A stretch of 64,000 nt of DNA. Source: Bacillus sp. NTK071. Lineage in GTDB: Bacteria > Bacillota > Bacilli > Bacillales > Guptibacillaceae. This document shows, one piece after another, positions 35,131 to 44,009 of the stretch. Positions within the stretch are counted from its first letter, which is position 1, and each line of letters starts with the position of its first letter. The stretch spans positions 124,001-188,000 of the forward strand of contig NZ_JAFKOI010000005.1 of the NCBI RefSeq assembly GCF_017303315.1, written 5' to 3'. The notes below the pieces were generated by a model. The model was not told the DNA's origin, did no database searches, and was given only the letters and a program-made list of their open reading frames with translations. The position numbers were made by a program, and so were the translations under genes.

Positions 35131-35869
35131 GGTCTTTATCTTCTGTTTGAAAGTGTCGTTGCCTGTAGGCATTTATTGCTGTTTCACCAAGCCAGTCAAT
35201 AAAATGATAATTAACGTAGGCTCCAACAATTGCTCCTATACCTGGAATCATTTGAAGTAACTTAGGAAAATCAATGTAATCGCGATATTCAAGCTGAAAT
35301 GCTTTCCAATCATGCTTTTCATTAAATGTATCTCTTACTTCCTTCTGGAGTGAAGACTGGTCCCAGTACTGAATACGTTCATAAACTTCTTTCCTTGTTC
35401 GATCAGATGAAAATGCCAATTGAAAGATATAGAGAATAAATACTCTCTCTTCAAATTGCTTTGCATCATATCCATAAATACTCGCAATATCAAAAAGAAA
35501 TTTGATTTTAATGGACAAGAGCAGAGGGAAGTCTGCTAATCCAAGAAGAATTCCTCCAGCACCAGTCCCTGCACCTTCAGCCGCGGCAATTCGCTTATAT
35601 GTTTGTATCAGCTGCCTTGCCTTCGTATCCCTTGAACGAAGCGACAAATTTTGAACAGGGGCTTTAACAGAATAGGTATTCCCAGTAAGAACGCCCTTCA
35701 CCATCGTTTTGATGCTTCCTGTTACAACCTTGTGCACACGTTCAGGAATTATATTATTTATTCGATTTTGTACTTTTTTTGCCGTTCGCGAGACTACGGA
35801 AGACTTTTTCTTCATTTTTCTTTCCCATGACTCAAGTTCTTCTTCAACTTCACTGAGGTAATTATCCAT
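35126..35869 (-). CDS. ecsC: EcsC-family protein
   Basis: 247 residues. A basic N-terminal part is followed by the EcsC domain with hydrophobic Gly-rich stretches GAGTGAGGILLGLADFPLLLSIK (about 98-120, split here by function not by gap) and IPGIGAIVGAYVNYHF near 213-228. Third gene of the ecsA-ecsB-ecsC operon; the ATG at 35869 has an AAGGG site overlapping the end of ecsB. Role of EcsC is unclear and it is dispensable in B. subtilis. Confidence 0.88.
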   Translation of the reverse strand: MDNYLSEVEEELESWERKMKKKSSVVSRTAKKVQNRINNIIPERVHKVVTGSIKTMVKGVLTGNTYSVKAPVQNLSLRSRDTKARQLIQTYKRIAAAEGAGTGAGGILLGLADFPLLLSIKIKFLFDIASIYGYDAKQFEERVFILYIFQLAFSSDRTRKEVYERIQYWDQSSLQKEVRDTFNEKHDWKAFQLEYRDYIDFPKLLQMIPGIGAIVGAYVNYHFIDWLGETAINAYRQRHFQTEDKDQ

Positions 35870-35881
35870 TGACATCACCCT

Positions 35882-37129
35882 TCACTTCTGAACTACTTTA
35901 AGCCAAAGGTAGTTCATAAACTTGAATTTCTTCGATCGATTGCCAAGGGTAGCAAACACTACTGCCGCAGCTCCCGCAAGTGCAATCAGCATAAACTCAA
36001 CAAAGTTAAGGTGAAGAACAAGTGAAAGAAGTGCAAAAGCAACAGCCTGAGTACCAAGCAGACGAATTAGAAGAGTCCGATATGCTTCTTCTTGATTTGC
36101 GTCAGATATCGGATACAGCTTTACCATAACATGTGACTGATAATGTGGGTATAGAGTTCGCAACTGGACAGCTGTCAAATAGACAATAAGCGCTGCACCA
36201 ATCATTCTACCTGTTTCACTTGGCACAAATGCAATAAGAGCTAATCCTACAAGCAAAAGGCGTATGTAGATGCCAAAATATTCATTGCTGCGGATAAAGG
36301 CTTTCTGGTATAGCGTTGCATAAACCGTATTCATAGGAAGAACTTTTTCTGCAAGTGCACTTAACATGCGTCTGTGTTTAACAGATTGCTTTAGCTTAGG
36401 AACATCAGTAAATAAATTTGCTGTTCGGTAGAACCTCATACTTTGGTGCTCGTCGATTGAAAGTAGCCTCTGCCACTTTATCGAATACTTTTTTTGAAGC
36501 GGTAAATACAGAAGGAACAGAATGCCAACAATCAATCCTACTGCAAAAGCGACATAAAGCCACTGAGCTTGAATCAGCAATAAGTATGTAATCAGCATAG
36601 TAAGTAACAGCCTTAAAAGGATATAACCAACTACTGATCGATGTGCAGGTTGGTGAAGTTCCAACCATTTCATAATTACGTTTAGGCCTTTTAGAACTAT
36701 TGAAACTGAGATAACAAAAACATAATATCCAGTTCCTGCGTTTGTTTCATGTTGATATAAAGGTGCAAGAATCGTCAACACCACAACTGTCGTAAATACC
36801 TGGAGCAGAAAGCTGTATATAAGGGATTTACGAAAATAGCCATTTAGCCTTCCTTCAGCCGGCAACAAAAAAACAAGATCTGCTTCGTATAAGAAAAAAC
36901 GAAGTGGAGTTCGAACGAGTACAACTGCTGCGATGCCGGTTATAACGACTAAGCCAGGAAACGATTCTGGTAGAACCTTAAGTAATTCACTGTAATAATA
37001 CGCTCCAAATATTAACGTCAGAACGAGGGTGAACAAAAAGCTACTGTTCCCTATTAATCGAAAATAGCGAAGAGCAATACTCCAAAATGCCCCCGATCTC
37101 TCCTTCCATAACGTATCAAGCTGCATCAT
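35882..37129 (-). CDS. ecsB: ABC transporter permease EcsB
   Basis: Membrane partner of EcsA, 415 residues with about nine or ten hydrophobic segments and a cytoplasmic stretch near 210-280. The Ecs transporter is needed for normal protein secretion, competence and regulated membrane proteolysis (RasP) in B. subtilis. It overlaps the ecsA stop by 4 bp (ATGA). Either of two tandem ATGs may be used; the first is given. Confidence 0.9.
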   Translation of the reverse strand: MMQLDTLWKERSGAFWSIALRYFRLIGNSSFLFTLVLTLIFGAYYYSELLKVLPESFPGLVVITGIAAVVLVRTPLRFFLYEADLVFLLPAEGRLNGYFRKSLIYSFLLQVFTTVVVLTILAPLYQHETNAGTGYYVFVISVSIVLKGLNVIMKWLELHQPAHRSVVGYILLRLLLTMLITYLLLIQAQWLYVAFAVGLIVGILFLLYLPLQKKYSIKWQRLLSIDEHQSMRFYRTANLFTDVPKLKQSVKHRRMLSALAEKVLPMNTVYATLYQKAFIRSNEYFGIYIRLLLVGLALIAFVPSETGRMIGAALIVYLTAVQLRTLYPHYQSHVMVKLYPISDANQEEAYRTLLIRLLGTQAVAFALLSLVLHLNFVEFMLIALAGAAAVVFATLGNRSKKFKFMNYLWLKVVQK

Positions 37130-37866
37130 TTTCCACTCCTGGTCGCTTCAATATAAATATCGTCAAGCGTAGCAGCTGATTGACCAATTTGGTTTTGCAA
37201 CTCATTAAGCGTGCCTGACATCACAATTTTCCCATCATGAAGAATAATAAAGCGATCGCAGTATCTTTCGGCTGTCGAAAGAATGTGTGTGGACATTAAT
37301 ACACCTGCACCTTCTTCCTTCATTTGTAGCATTGTATCAAGAAAAGATTGAATACCAATCGGATCAAGTCCTACAAAAGGCTCATCTACAATGTATAGAG
37401 AAGGTTTCACAAGAAAGGCACACATAATCATGACTTTCTGTCTCATCCCTTTAGAGAAATGTCCCGGGAACCATTTTTTCATATTTGTCATCCGAAATTC
37501 TTTCAAAAGATCTTCAGCACGATCTTTCCATTCGTTGTCTAACTCATATGCAAGAGCAGTTAATTGTAGATGCTCCCATAGGGTTAATTCATCATATAAT
37601 AGCGGGGTCTCAGGTATATAAGAAACCTGTTTACGATAACCATCTTTATCTTCAGAAAAAGTTTTTCCTGCAACACGAATATTACCTTCCATTGGATCCA
37701 GGAGGCCAAGAATATGCTTAATGCTAGTACTTTTTCCTGCACCATTTAAACCAATTAATCCTACAATTTCATTTGGTCCTACGTTTAAAGATAGATTGTG
37801 AAGAACTGGTTTATTCGCCTGGTATCCACCAGTAAGATTACTAACTTCCAAAATTGAATTTGTCAT
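37126..37866 (-). CDS. ecsA: ABC transporter ATP-binding protein EcsA
   Basis: 246 residues. Walker A GLNGAGKST, a signature region FSKGMRQKVMI, Walker B LYIVDEPFVGLDP and switch His in STHIL are present. The FSKGM variant of the signature is normal for EcsA. First gene of ecsABC. Located between hit and the stress genes, matching B. subtilis order. Confidence 0.94.
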   Translation of the reverse strand: MTNSILEVSNLTGGYQANKPVLHNLSLNVGPNEIVGLIGLNGAGKSTSIKHILGLLDPMEGNIRVAGKTFSEDKDGYRKQVSYIPETPLLYDELTLWEHLQLTALAYELDNEWKDRAEDLLKEFRMTNMKKWFPGHFSKGMRQKVMIMCAFLVKPSLYIVDEPFVGLDPIGIQSFLDTMLQMKEEGAGVLMSTHILSTAERYCDRFIILHDGKIVMSGTLNELQNQIGQSAATLDDIYIEATRSGK

Positions 37867-37943
37867 AGAGGTCCTCTCATTTCTTCATTTGCATTTATTT
37901 TAACAAATTTTTTGTGGTCGAGTGAAGTTGCGGCTTACCCGCT

Positions 37944-38411
37944 TTATACTTCAGGAGTTGGCGTCGGCGTACCATATCCTTCTTTATACGCTTCATCAAT
38001 TCGTTCTCTAATTTCTTTCACAGTTTTCCCTTCATTAGACCAACTCATTGATTGAACTGCAATATCAAGACAAACGCCGCATTTTGTACCATGATCATCC
38101 CACGTCATTTCGCTATCATTCTGATAATTTATAAAACAATCATAGTTGCTTGTATGCCCAGCAGTTTCCCCACATCCGCAGTAACAGGGAATGGATTCTA
38201 GCAGATCTTTATTTTGTGCAACTTCTGCATATATAGTTTTGACAGTATCCTGCTTATCTTCAAGGAATGATGGAAGTATGTCTTTATGAGCTGTCGTTTC
38301 TCTTATATCGCCATTTACCATATGTGTCTTATTGTGGTCTTCACTTCCGCAACCTGAGACGATCCCAAGAGCAAGTATACCGATACATGCTGACATTCTG
38401 ATTCTCTTCAA
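37944..38411 (-). CDS. PCYCGC-motif lipoprotein
   Basis: 155 residues. A signal peptide with lipobox VSGC gives a lipidated C21. The domain has PCYCGC at 75-80, C92 and CGVC at 111-114, so seven or more cysteines could bind metal or form disulfides. This matches the Pfam-type PCYCGC family of exported Bacillus proteins whose function is not known. It lies between ecsA and hit, transcribed toward ecsA; the end TPTPTPEV is low complexity. Confidence 0.8.
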   Translation of the reverse strand: MKRIRMSACIGILALGIVSGCGSEDHNKTHMVNGDIRETTAHKDILPSFLEDKQDTVKTIYAEVAQNKDLLESIPCYCGCGETAGHTSNYDCFINYQNDSEMTWDDHGTKCGVCLDIAVQSMSWSNEGKTVKEIRERIDEAYKEGYGTPTPTPEV

Positions 38412-38729
38412 CTTTTATCCCCTCCTACTCATCTATCTGTCCATATCTTACCGTGTTTTGGCAGGAGTTTCTAGAAACCCTCTTAGAAGTTCGTAAAACA
38501 TTTGAAAATAGTTGAATAGATCAATGAATTTGCGAACATCCTTATAGAGAGTGTGACGTCTTCCCTGAAATAAGTTACACTCAGGGCTCTGCACCCCCGG
38601 CAGAGCCCATTTTCTTTATTTGCTAGTGTATTTTACTACTGATTTATTATTTCTAGTAAAGTGAAATAATCTTAACTGATAGAAAATTATGGTACGATAA
38701 ATAAAAAGAGTGAAAGGATGATGATGATG
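38412..38729. other. Intergenic region upstream of hit
   Basis: 318 bp, no credible protein gene. It holds a perfect palindrome GTTTCTAGAAAC at 38467-38478 upstream of the lipoprotein gene, an orphan plus-strand terminator at 38584-38622, and the hit promoter region. Confidence 0.6.
38584..38622 (+). terminator. Orphan terminator-like hairpin
   Basis: GGGCTCTGC-ACCCCCG-GCAGAGCCC followed by ATTTTCTTTATTTG on the plus strand. No plus-strand protein gene precedes it, so it may end a small RNA or act as an attenuator before hit. Confidence 0.6.
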
Positions 38730-39161
38730 ATGAGCCATTCACCAGATTGCATTTTCTGCAAAATTATTAACGGAGACATTCCCTCTGCGAAAGTGTATGA
38801 GAATGATGAGGTACTTGCCTTTCTTGACATTACACAAGTAACGGAAGGGCACACACTCGTCATTCCAAAAAAACACCAACAAAACATTTACGAACTCGAA
38901 CCTGAAACAGCATCAAAGCTATTTGCTGCTGTACCTGAAATTGCTAATGCTTTGAAAGCGAATTTCGCACCTCAAGGCATGAACATTCTAAATAACAATG
39001 AAGCTATCGCTGGTCAGTCAGTATTCCATTATCACCTCCACCTGATCCCTCGTTATGGTAAAGGAGATGGATTTGGTGCCGTTTGGAAAACGCATGAAAA
39101 TGATTATGATGCCGATACTTTACAGCGTCTCGCTGAGGGTGTCCGTTCGCAATATCAGTAA
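38730..39161 (+). CDS. hit: HIT-family nucleotide-binding protein
   Basis: Histidine-triad hydrolase of the HinT type, 143 residues. Zinc-binding C7-x2-C10 (CIFCK) is at the N-terminus and the triad HYHLHL is near 96-101. Such proteins cleave nucleoside phosphoramidates. Five ATG codons in a row (38718-38732) follow the GAAAGG site; the last is chosen for spacing and family alignment. It is divergent from the ecs region, as in B. subtilis. Confidence 0.92.
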   Translation: MSHSPDCIFCKIINGDIPSAKVYENDEVLAFLDITQVTEGHTLVIPKKHQQNIYELEPETASKLFAAVPEIANALKANFAPQGMNILNNNEAIAGQSVFHYHLHLIPRYGKGDGFGAVWKTHENDYDADTLQRLAEGVRSQYQ

Positions 39162-39182
39162 AAAACATTAAATGAATTAGTG

Positions 39183-39210
39183 AAAAGGAGACCCATTAAG
39201 GTCTCCTTTT
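39183..39210. terminator. Terminator of hit, overlapping the convergent gene end
   Basis: AAAAGGAGACC/GGTCTCCTTTT. The stop codon of the minus-strand gene (39196-39198) lies in the loop, so one arm codes the last residues of that protein. Confidence 0.85.
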
Positions 39211-40095
39211 TCTTTGTGATCGCGTCATATTCTTTAACGTATGAAATCCATTTGGTTCGATCCAGTCTGGATGATCAAACGTTTCATCTAAATCCGTTAA
39301 CATCATAGTCATTTTCTTTCGTAAACTACCATTCCATCTTAATTCATGGATAAATTCTTCTCGATGTCCACCGTAACCAATCATTGATTTTAGCTCATTT
39401 AACAAGTCAGCCTGCCACATAGATGGAAGCTTCGACTCCCCTGGTATATCCATAAATCGAACAAATGACCCCTGTCTAAGATAGGCATGCGGAAAGTAAT
39501 ACGCATAGACTCGTTCGAAATGCTCTCCTGTTTTAAGCGTTAACTTCCCGTTTTGGTGTTCCTTAAGAACATAACTACCTTCAGTACGATTTAATAATTC
39601 TAGCTGTTCTCGATCGACAAATGTGACCCAGACTTCAGTGGTTGCCCCTTTCACTGGAGCTATCACAGCAGGAAGAGCTCCATAAGGCGCAAGAAATGAT
39701 CCCGCTACTACATCGGTATCCGTAATTTCTGCACGATAATAAAGAATGAAATCATTTAAATCTGGATTTAGGCTAAATTTGTATCTTAACTGCGCAAGAC
39801 ACACATTCGATCCGTATGCTAGCAATGGAATACGATCTTCAATTGGAGACAACCCTTCCTTCCTTATTAATTCTTCTACCGTATATTGCTCAGAAGAAGC
39901 GAATGCCAATGAGCCTGAAACATCTTCTCCCCTTGCATAATGAACGATCTGCTTCTCAACAGGTACACTTTCTTTCTCTTCAATGCGATGCGCTTTCCCG
40001 TTATGGTATAGAAAAGAGGAAGAGGGTCTTGGCCCTGGATAAATATCTGGATGATCATATGGTCCAATAAGTGTTGGCTTGTTTTCTCGATACAT
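39196..40095 (-). CDS. Protein with a gamma-glutamylcyclotransferase-like segment
   Basis: 299 residues, not assigned to a named gene. The segment LLAYGSNVCLAQLRYKF (92-108) has the YGSN motif of the gamma-glutamylcyclotransferase/AIG2-like fold. E172 in NRTEGSY is a possible catalytic glutamate. The N-terminal 90 residues are not part of that fold as usually seen. A basic tail (SQRKRRP) is encoded within the hit terminator. No signal peptide or membrane segment. Enzymatic activity is inference. Confidence 0.65.
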   Translation of the reverse strand: MYRENKPTLIGPYDHPDIYPGPRPSSSFLYHNGKAHRIEEKESVPVEKQIVHYARGEDVSGSLAFASSEQYTVEELIRKEGLSPIEDRIPLLAYGSNVCLAQLRYKFSLNPDLNDFILYYRAEITDTDVVAGSFLAPYGALPAVIAPVKGATTEVWVTFVDREQLELLNRTEGSYVLKEHQNGKLTLKTGEHFERVYAYYFPHAYLRQGSFVRFMDIPGESKLPSMWQADLLNELKSMIGYGGHREEFIHELRWNGSLRKKMTMMLTDLDETFDHPDWIEPNGFHTLKNMTRSQRKRRP

Positions 40096-40202
40096 TCTTC
40101 AATACACCACTTTCTGTTCATTCGATTCTACAAGAATAGCAAAATATGCAATAAGAGCAAATGCTAAATATTCTAAAAGATTAGAAAAAAAACATAGCAA
40201 CG

Positions 40203-40230
40203 GTCATTATTTTAATGATAGGATAATGAC
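40203..40230. promoter_or_regulatory. Inverted repeat upstream of serC
   Basis: GTCATTAT-N12-ATAATGAC, 45 bp before the serC start. Possible operator; no T-box motif was found in this leader. Confidence 0.4.
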
Positions 40231-40274
40231 AAGCTAAATCAAGTCGCATTACATCGCTAAAGGAGTGTCTACTA

Positions 40275-41363
40275 GTGGAACGTCGTTATAATTTCAACGC
40301 TGGTCCTTCAGCATTACCTCAGGAAGTGCTGGACCACGCTCAATCAGAGCTTCTCAGCTACCAGCAACTTGGTATGTCGATAATGGAATTCAGTCACCGC
40401 AGCAAAGAATACCAGAAGATTCATGATGGAGCGAACGAACTGTTAAGGGGATTATTGAACATACCAGATGATTATGAGGTACTCTTTCTCCAAGGGGGAG
40501 CAAGCCTACAGTTCTCTATGATTCCTATGAACTTTCTCACTGAAGGTAAGCAAGGTAACTATCTTATTACTGGAAGCTGGTCCCAGAAAGCCCTAAAAGA
40601 AGCTGAGAAATTAGGACATACTTTCATTGGCAGCAGCAGTAAAGACAATGATTTCCGTAGCATTCCTGATATGGATACGATTAAGTATAATGATCGTGAC
40701 GCTTACGTGCATCTCACTTCCAACAATACAATCCATGGTACCCAATGGAAAAGTTTCCCCGAAAACCATCAGTCGAATTTCATTGCTGATATGTCGAGCG
40801 ATATTCTAAGTCGTTCTCTACCTATTGACCAATTTAGTCTTATTTATGCTGGTGCTCAGAAGAACCTTGGTCCTGCTGGTGTCACAGTCGTGATTGTAAA
40901 GAAAGACATGCTTAAGCACATTCCAGACAACCTTCCAACTATGCTAGACTACCGAACACATGTGGATAAAAAATCTCTATATAATACCCCACCATCTTTC
41001 GCCATTTATATGCTCTCACTTGTTCTTCAGTGGACAAAGAAGCAAGGTGGTATTCAAGCAATTGAAAAAATGAACGCAGAAAAAACAAACCTCCTCTACG
41101 ATACTATTGATGGAAGCAGAGGTTTTTACAACGGAACAGCTGAAAAGCAAAGCCGATCATCCATGAATGTTACATTCAGGCTTCCTGGAAAAGAACTCGA
41201 AGAATTATTTCTTATAGAAGCAGAGGAAGAAGGATTTGTTGGTCTAAAGGGACACCGTTCAGTTGGAGGCTGTCGAGCTTCACTATACAACGCTGTACCG
41301 ATCGAATCAGTCCAAGCACTATGCGATTTTATGCACACATTCCATCACAAACACAATATTTAA
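40275..41363 (+). CDS. serC: Phosphoserine aminotransferase
   Basis: PLP enzyme converting 3-phosphohydroxypyruvate to phosphoserine in serine synthesis. 362 residues, full length. The FNAGPSALP start, GGASLQF, and the PLP lysine in YAGAQKNLGPAG (near 195) are visible, with GHRSVGGCRASLYNA at the C-terminus. GTG start after AAAGGAG. It lies between hit and trpP as in B. subtilis. Confidence 0.96.
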   Translation: MERRYNFNAGPSALPQEVLDHAQSELLSYQQLGMSIMEFSHRSKEYQKIHDGANELLRGLLNIPDDYEVLFLQGGASLQFSMIPMNFLTEGKQGNYLITGSWSQKALKEAEKLGHTFIGSSSKDNDFRSIPDMDTIKYNDRDAYVHLTSNNTIHGTQWKSFPENHQSNFIADMSSDILSRSLPIDQFSLIYAGAQKNLGPAGVTVVIVKKDMLKHIPDNLPTMLDYRTHVDKKSLYNTPPSFAIYMLSLVLQWTKKQGGIQAIEKMNAEKTNLLYDTIDGSRGFYNGTAEKQSRSSMNVTFRLPGKELEELFLIEAEEEGFVGLKGHRSVGGCRASLYNAVPIESVQALCDFMHTFHHKHNI

Positions 41364-41461
41364 CACTTTAAAATTAGATAATCGTTTGTTATTATAAATA
41401 AAACTAGTTCTTTCGCAGCAGGCACATAGCGCACTGATGGAGAGAACACCGTCTTTTGGCG

Positions 41462-41485
41462 GAGAATGAGATGAGAAGAGGAGAG
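41462..41485 (+). promoter_or_regulatory. TRAP-binding site in the trpP leader
   Basis: Five GAG triplets spaced by 2 or 3 nt (41462, 41468, 41473, 41478, 41483) run through the ribosome binding site and end 7 nt before the trpP start. This is the arrangement by which tryptophan-activated TRAP (MtrB) blocks translation. Confidence 0.75.
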
Positions 41486-41492
41486 ATTTTTA

Positions 41493-42011
41493 ATGAAAAC
41501 GAAAAATTTAGTATTAATGGCTTTACTACTTGGGATTGGCACGATTCTTCACGCCATTATTCCTGGTCTTATATCTGGAATGAAGAACGATATGCTTCTT
41601 ACAATGATGTTTCTTGGGATTCTGTTGTTTCCTGAACGTAAAAGTGTACTCGTACTTGGGCTTGCAACTGGCGTAATTTCAGCTGCAACAACTACATTTC
41701 CAGGTGGACAACTTGCTAACATAATTGATAAGCCGATTACTGCTTTTGCCTTTTTCGGACTTTATCTACTTGTTCAGCGCTTTGGTCAGTCATTAATTAC
41801 TGCTGGTGTACTAACTGCAATTGGTACGATGATTAGCGGAGCAATATTCCTAGGAGCAGCACTCGTATTTGCAGGACTTCCTGGCGGCGCTGCATTTACA
41901 GGTTTATTCCTAACAGTAGTCATTCCAACTGCTGCAGTAAACACCATCGCTATTGTACTAATCTATCCAGTTGTACAATCTATTCTTAAACGAACAAGTT
42001 TTGCTTATTAA
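41493..42011 (+). CDS. trpP: Tryptophan transporter TrpP
   Basis: Membrane protein of 172 residues, the length of B. subtilis TrpP (YhaG), with about five membrane helices. Recognisable stretches include ALLLGIGTILHAIIPG, GILLFPERKSVLVLGLATG and TAAVNTIAIVLIYPVVQSIL. The TRAP-type leader strongly supports a role in tryptophan uptake. Confidence 0.92.
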   Translation: MKTKNLVLMALLLGIGTILHAIIPGLISGMKNDMLLTMMFLGILLFPERKSVLVLGLATGVISAATTTFPGGQLANIIDKPITAFAFFGLYLLVQRFGQSLITAGVLTAIGTMISGAIFLGAALVFAGLPGGAAFTGLFLTVVIPTAAVNTIAIVLIYPVVQSILKRTSFAY

Positions 42012-42016
42012 ATAAA

Positions 42017-42055
42017 TATAAGAAAACCGGCCATTTTCTGGCCGGTTTTCTTATA
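42017..42055. terminator. Bidirectional terminator
   Basis: TATAAGAAAACCGGCCA/TGGCCGGTTTTCTTATA with a 5-nt loop. It includes the stop codon of the minus-strand DUF1232 gene. Confidence 0.92.
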
Positions 42056-42449
42056 TTCTAATTCCTGTTTCCCACTCACGAAACTTCTGTAACTCCTGTT
42101 TCAACTGACTTGCAACAAACCCAATAACTGCAACATCGTCAAGTAACCCCACTCCTGCTAAAAGATCAGGTACAGCATCAATTGGGCTAATAAAATAGAG
42201 CAATGCACCCACGATCATAATGACAGACTTCTTTGAGATATCTCGATAGCTCCCCTTCCTCACTTCCTGTACAAGCCTCGAGAATGTTTTCACATCAACC
42301 CACATTTCATCCATACCTTTTCTACCTTTGTATAAAGCTCCCTTTTTCAATGAGTCAACTGAAATCTCATTAAGTTGATCTTTATCTTTTACAACAGATA
42401 CAGCTTTTTTTGTCATTCGCTTAAATACGCTTTTAACCATTCGATTCAT
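42051..42449 (-). CDS. DUF1232 (YkvA-like) membrane protein
   Basis: 132 residues. The DUF1232 core is the hydrophobic SPIDAVPDLLAGVGLLDDVAV near residues 90-115. The preceding half is basic and probably cytosolic. The ATG at 42449 has an AAGGAG site 9 nt away, unlike two in-frame starts further upstream. The family has no established function. Confidence 0.82.
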   Translation of the reverse strand: MNRMVKSVFKRMTKKAVSVVKDKDQLNEISVDSLKKGALYKGRKGMDEMWVDVKTFSRLVQEVRKGSYRDISKKSVIMIVGALLYFISPIDAVPDLLAGVGLLDDVAVIGFVASQLKQELQKFREWETGIRI

Positions 42450-42573
42450 TTTCACACGCTCCTTCATTACCCTTCTCTCTATAAGATACCTCAATTGAGC
42501 GCGTTTCTAACACAGTACACTAAAATTTTTATGTTTGTGAAGTGAAATCCGTGGGGAAAATATAAAATGACTG

Positions 42574-42771
42574 TTAAAAAAGAAGCATTGCCATCGATAC
42601 GCCAAGAACTAGAAAGACAATAGCACATGTACCAAACAAATATGCACTTTTTTGCTTTCGAATCATTTGTTCGTTATGAAACGAATATTTTCTAATGAGT
42701 AATAACCTACTTATCATTGCCGTAAGCAGTAAACTACCTACAACTATTAGAATGAAAATGAATCCAGCCAT
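42574..42771 (-). CDS. Small two-helix membrane protein
   Basis: 65 residues, not recognised. Two hydrophobic stretches (about 3-23 and 43-64) flank a basic loop (RLLLIRKYSFHNEQMIRKQK). The ATG at 42771 has a GGAG/GAGG site; an upstream in-frame ATG at 42795 has none. No hairpin terminator is obvious after it. Confidence 0.6.
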   Translation of the reverse strand: MAGFIFILIVVGSLLLTAMISRLLLIRKYSFHNEQMIRKQKSAYLFGTCAIVFLVLGVSMAMLLF

Positions 42772-42996
42772 ATCCGTTCCTCTCCTTTTTGCCATAACGT
42801 ATACTACAAGGTATATGTGAATACACCTATTTTCATACCCTTATGGAGTTTGGGATTGATAAGCGGCTTATGTTTTTTTACCTCCATCGCTTGAAATGAG
42901 TTACAACGAAAAGAAGGAATTTACACGTACGTGGCGAACTATTGTCTAATAAGTCGATGTATTACTAGATAGATTGGATAGGAAAGGATGAGCTCC

Positions 42997-43365
42997 ATGG
43001 GAAAAGCTAAAACATTACTAACAGGGTTTGTATTTGGTGGAATTGTTTCCGCTGCCTCTGTACTTTTAACAACACCAAAATCAGGCAAAGAAATGATCGC
43101 TGAAGCAAAGGATAAGAGCGATGATATAAAGGAAGGGTTTACAAGGCTTAAGCAAGACCTTAATGAATTAACTGCTCAAGTAAAACAATTATCTTCCGAA
43201 GGCAAAGAAGTGATACAAGAGGTTGCTGCTGATCTTAAACGATCAATTGCATCTTATCAGGAGGATATTGAGCCAAATCTTACGAGATTAAAAGATGATG
43301 TTGAAGAAATGCAGAAAACCATTGAAACGGTTAAAGATGAAGTAAACAGCCCGGCTCCGAAATAG
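42997..43365 (+). CDS. yhaH: YtxH-domain protein YhaH
   Basis: 122 residues. A single N-terminal hydrophobic segment (LLTGFVFGGIVSAASVLLTTPKSGKE, the YtxH signature) anchors a long, charged, helical C-terminal part. Matches B. subtilis YhaH in size and place next to hpr. Role unknown; YtxH proteins are often stress-induced. The ATG at 42997 has an AAAGG site. Confidence 0.85.
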   Translation: MGKAKTLLTGFVFGGIVSAASVLLTTPKSGKEMIAEAKDKSDDIKEGFTRLKQDLNELTAQVKQLSSEGKEVIQEVAADLKRSIASYQEDIEPNLTRLKDDVEEMQKTIETVKDEVNSPAPK

Positions 43366-43377
43366 CCGGTTTTTTTT
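43351..43377 (+). terminator. Terminator of yhaH
   Basis: CCGGCT-N7-AGCCGG followed by eight T; the stop codon TAG is inside the stem. Confidence 0.82.
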
Positions 43378-43436
43378 CAGATGAATAACAATATTCTAAT
43401 ATAGCTTGAGAGATGAAAGAGGTAAAGGAGGAACTT

Positions 43437-44009
43437 ATGAAAGAAAAACAGGATATATCTATTCAAGAAGCAATGATATTCAGCCACAGAATCGGACAAC
43501 TAAGCAAAGCACTCTGGAAATCCGTTGAACGCGACTGGCAAGAGTGGCTTAAGCCATTTGATTTGAATATTAACGAGCATCATATTCTTTCAATTGCTTA
43601 TCACCTAGACGGTTCTTCAATTTCTGATATCGCTAAGTTCGGTGTTATGCATGTATCAACAGCTTTTAACTTTTCAAAAAAGCTAGAGTCACGGTCCCTT
43701 CTAACCTTTTCAAAAAAAGAAAACGACAAGCGCAATACATATGTACAGCTAACAGAAAAGGGAGAGAGGCTTCTCCAGGAAACGTGGAAACATTATTCTC
43801 CGAATCGAGATAGCGTCTTAAAAGCATCCATGCCATTACGTGAGCTATACGGTAAGTTCCCTGAGTTCACCGAAATGATGTGTGTCATAAAAAGCCTCTA
43901 TGGTGAAGACTTTATGGAAATCTTCCAAAAATCGTTCACCAAGCTTGAAAGTGAATTCTCTAAAGAACTCACTGAACAAGGTGTTGAGAATCGCTCATCA
44001 TCACTCTAG
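43437..44009 (+). CDS. hpr: MarR-family repressor Hpr (ScoC)
   Basis: 190 residues. MarR-type winged helix (about 45-120) with [29 protein letters not shown] and the [18 protein letters not shown] wing. In B. subtilis Hpr represses extracellular protease genes, sporulation and motility genes during the transition phase. The ATG at 43437 has an AAAGGAGG site. Its last 4 bp overlap convergent yhaI. Confidence 0.92.
   Translation: MKEKQDISIQEAMIFSHRIGQLSKALWKSVERDWQEWLKPFDLNINEHHILSIAYHLDGSSISDIAKFGVMHVSTAFNFSKKLESRSLLTFSKKENDKRNTYVQLTEKGERLLQETWKHYSPNRDSVLKASMPLRELYGKFPEFTEMMCVIKSLYGEDFMEIFQKSFTKLESEFSKELTEQGVENRSSSL

Noticed and set aside
38490-38515. Sigma-B-like element (GTTTTA-N13-GGGTTT) before the PCYCGC lipoprotein
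   Set aside because: The -10 deviates at a conserved A and no independent support exists.
40096-40274. T-box or riboswitch in the serC leader
   Set aside because: Too short and lacks the T-box sequence and any antiterminator pair.
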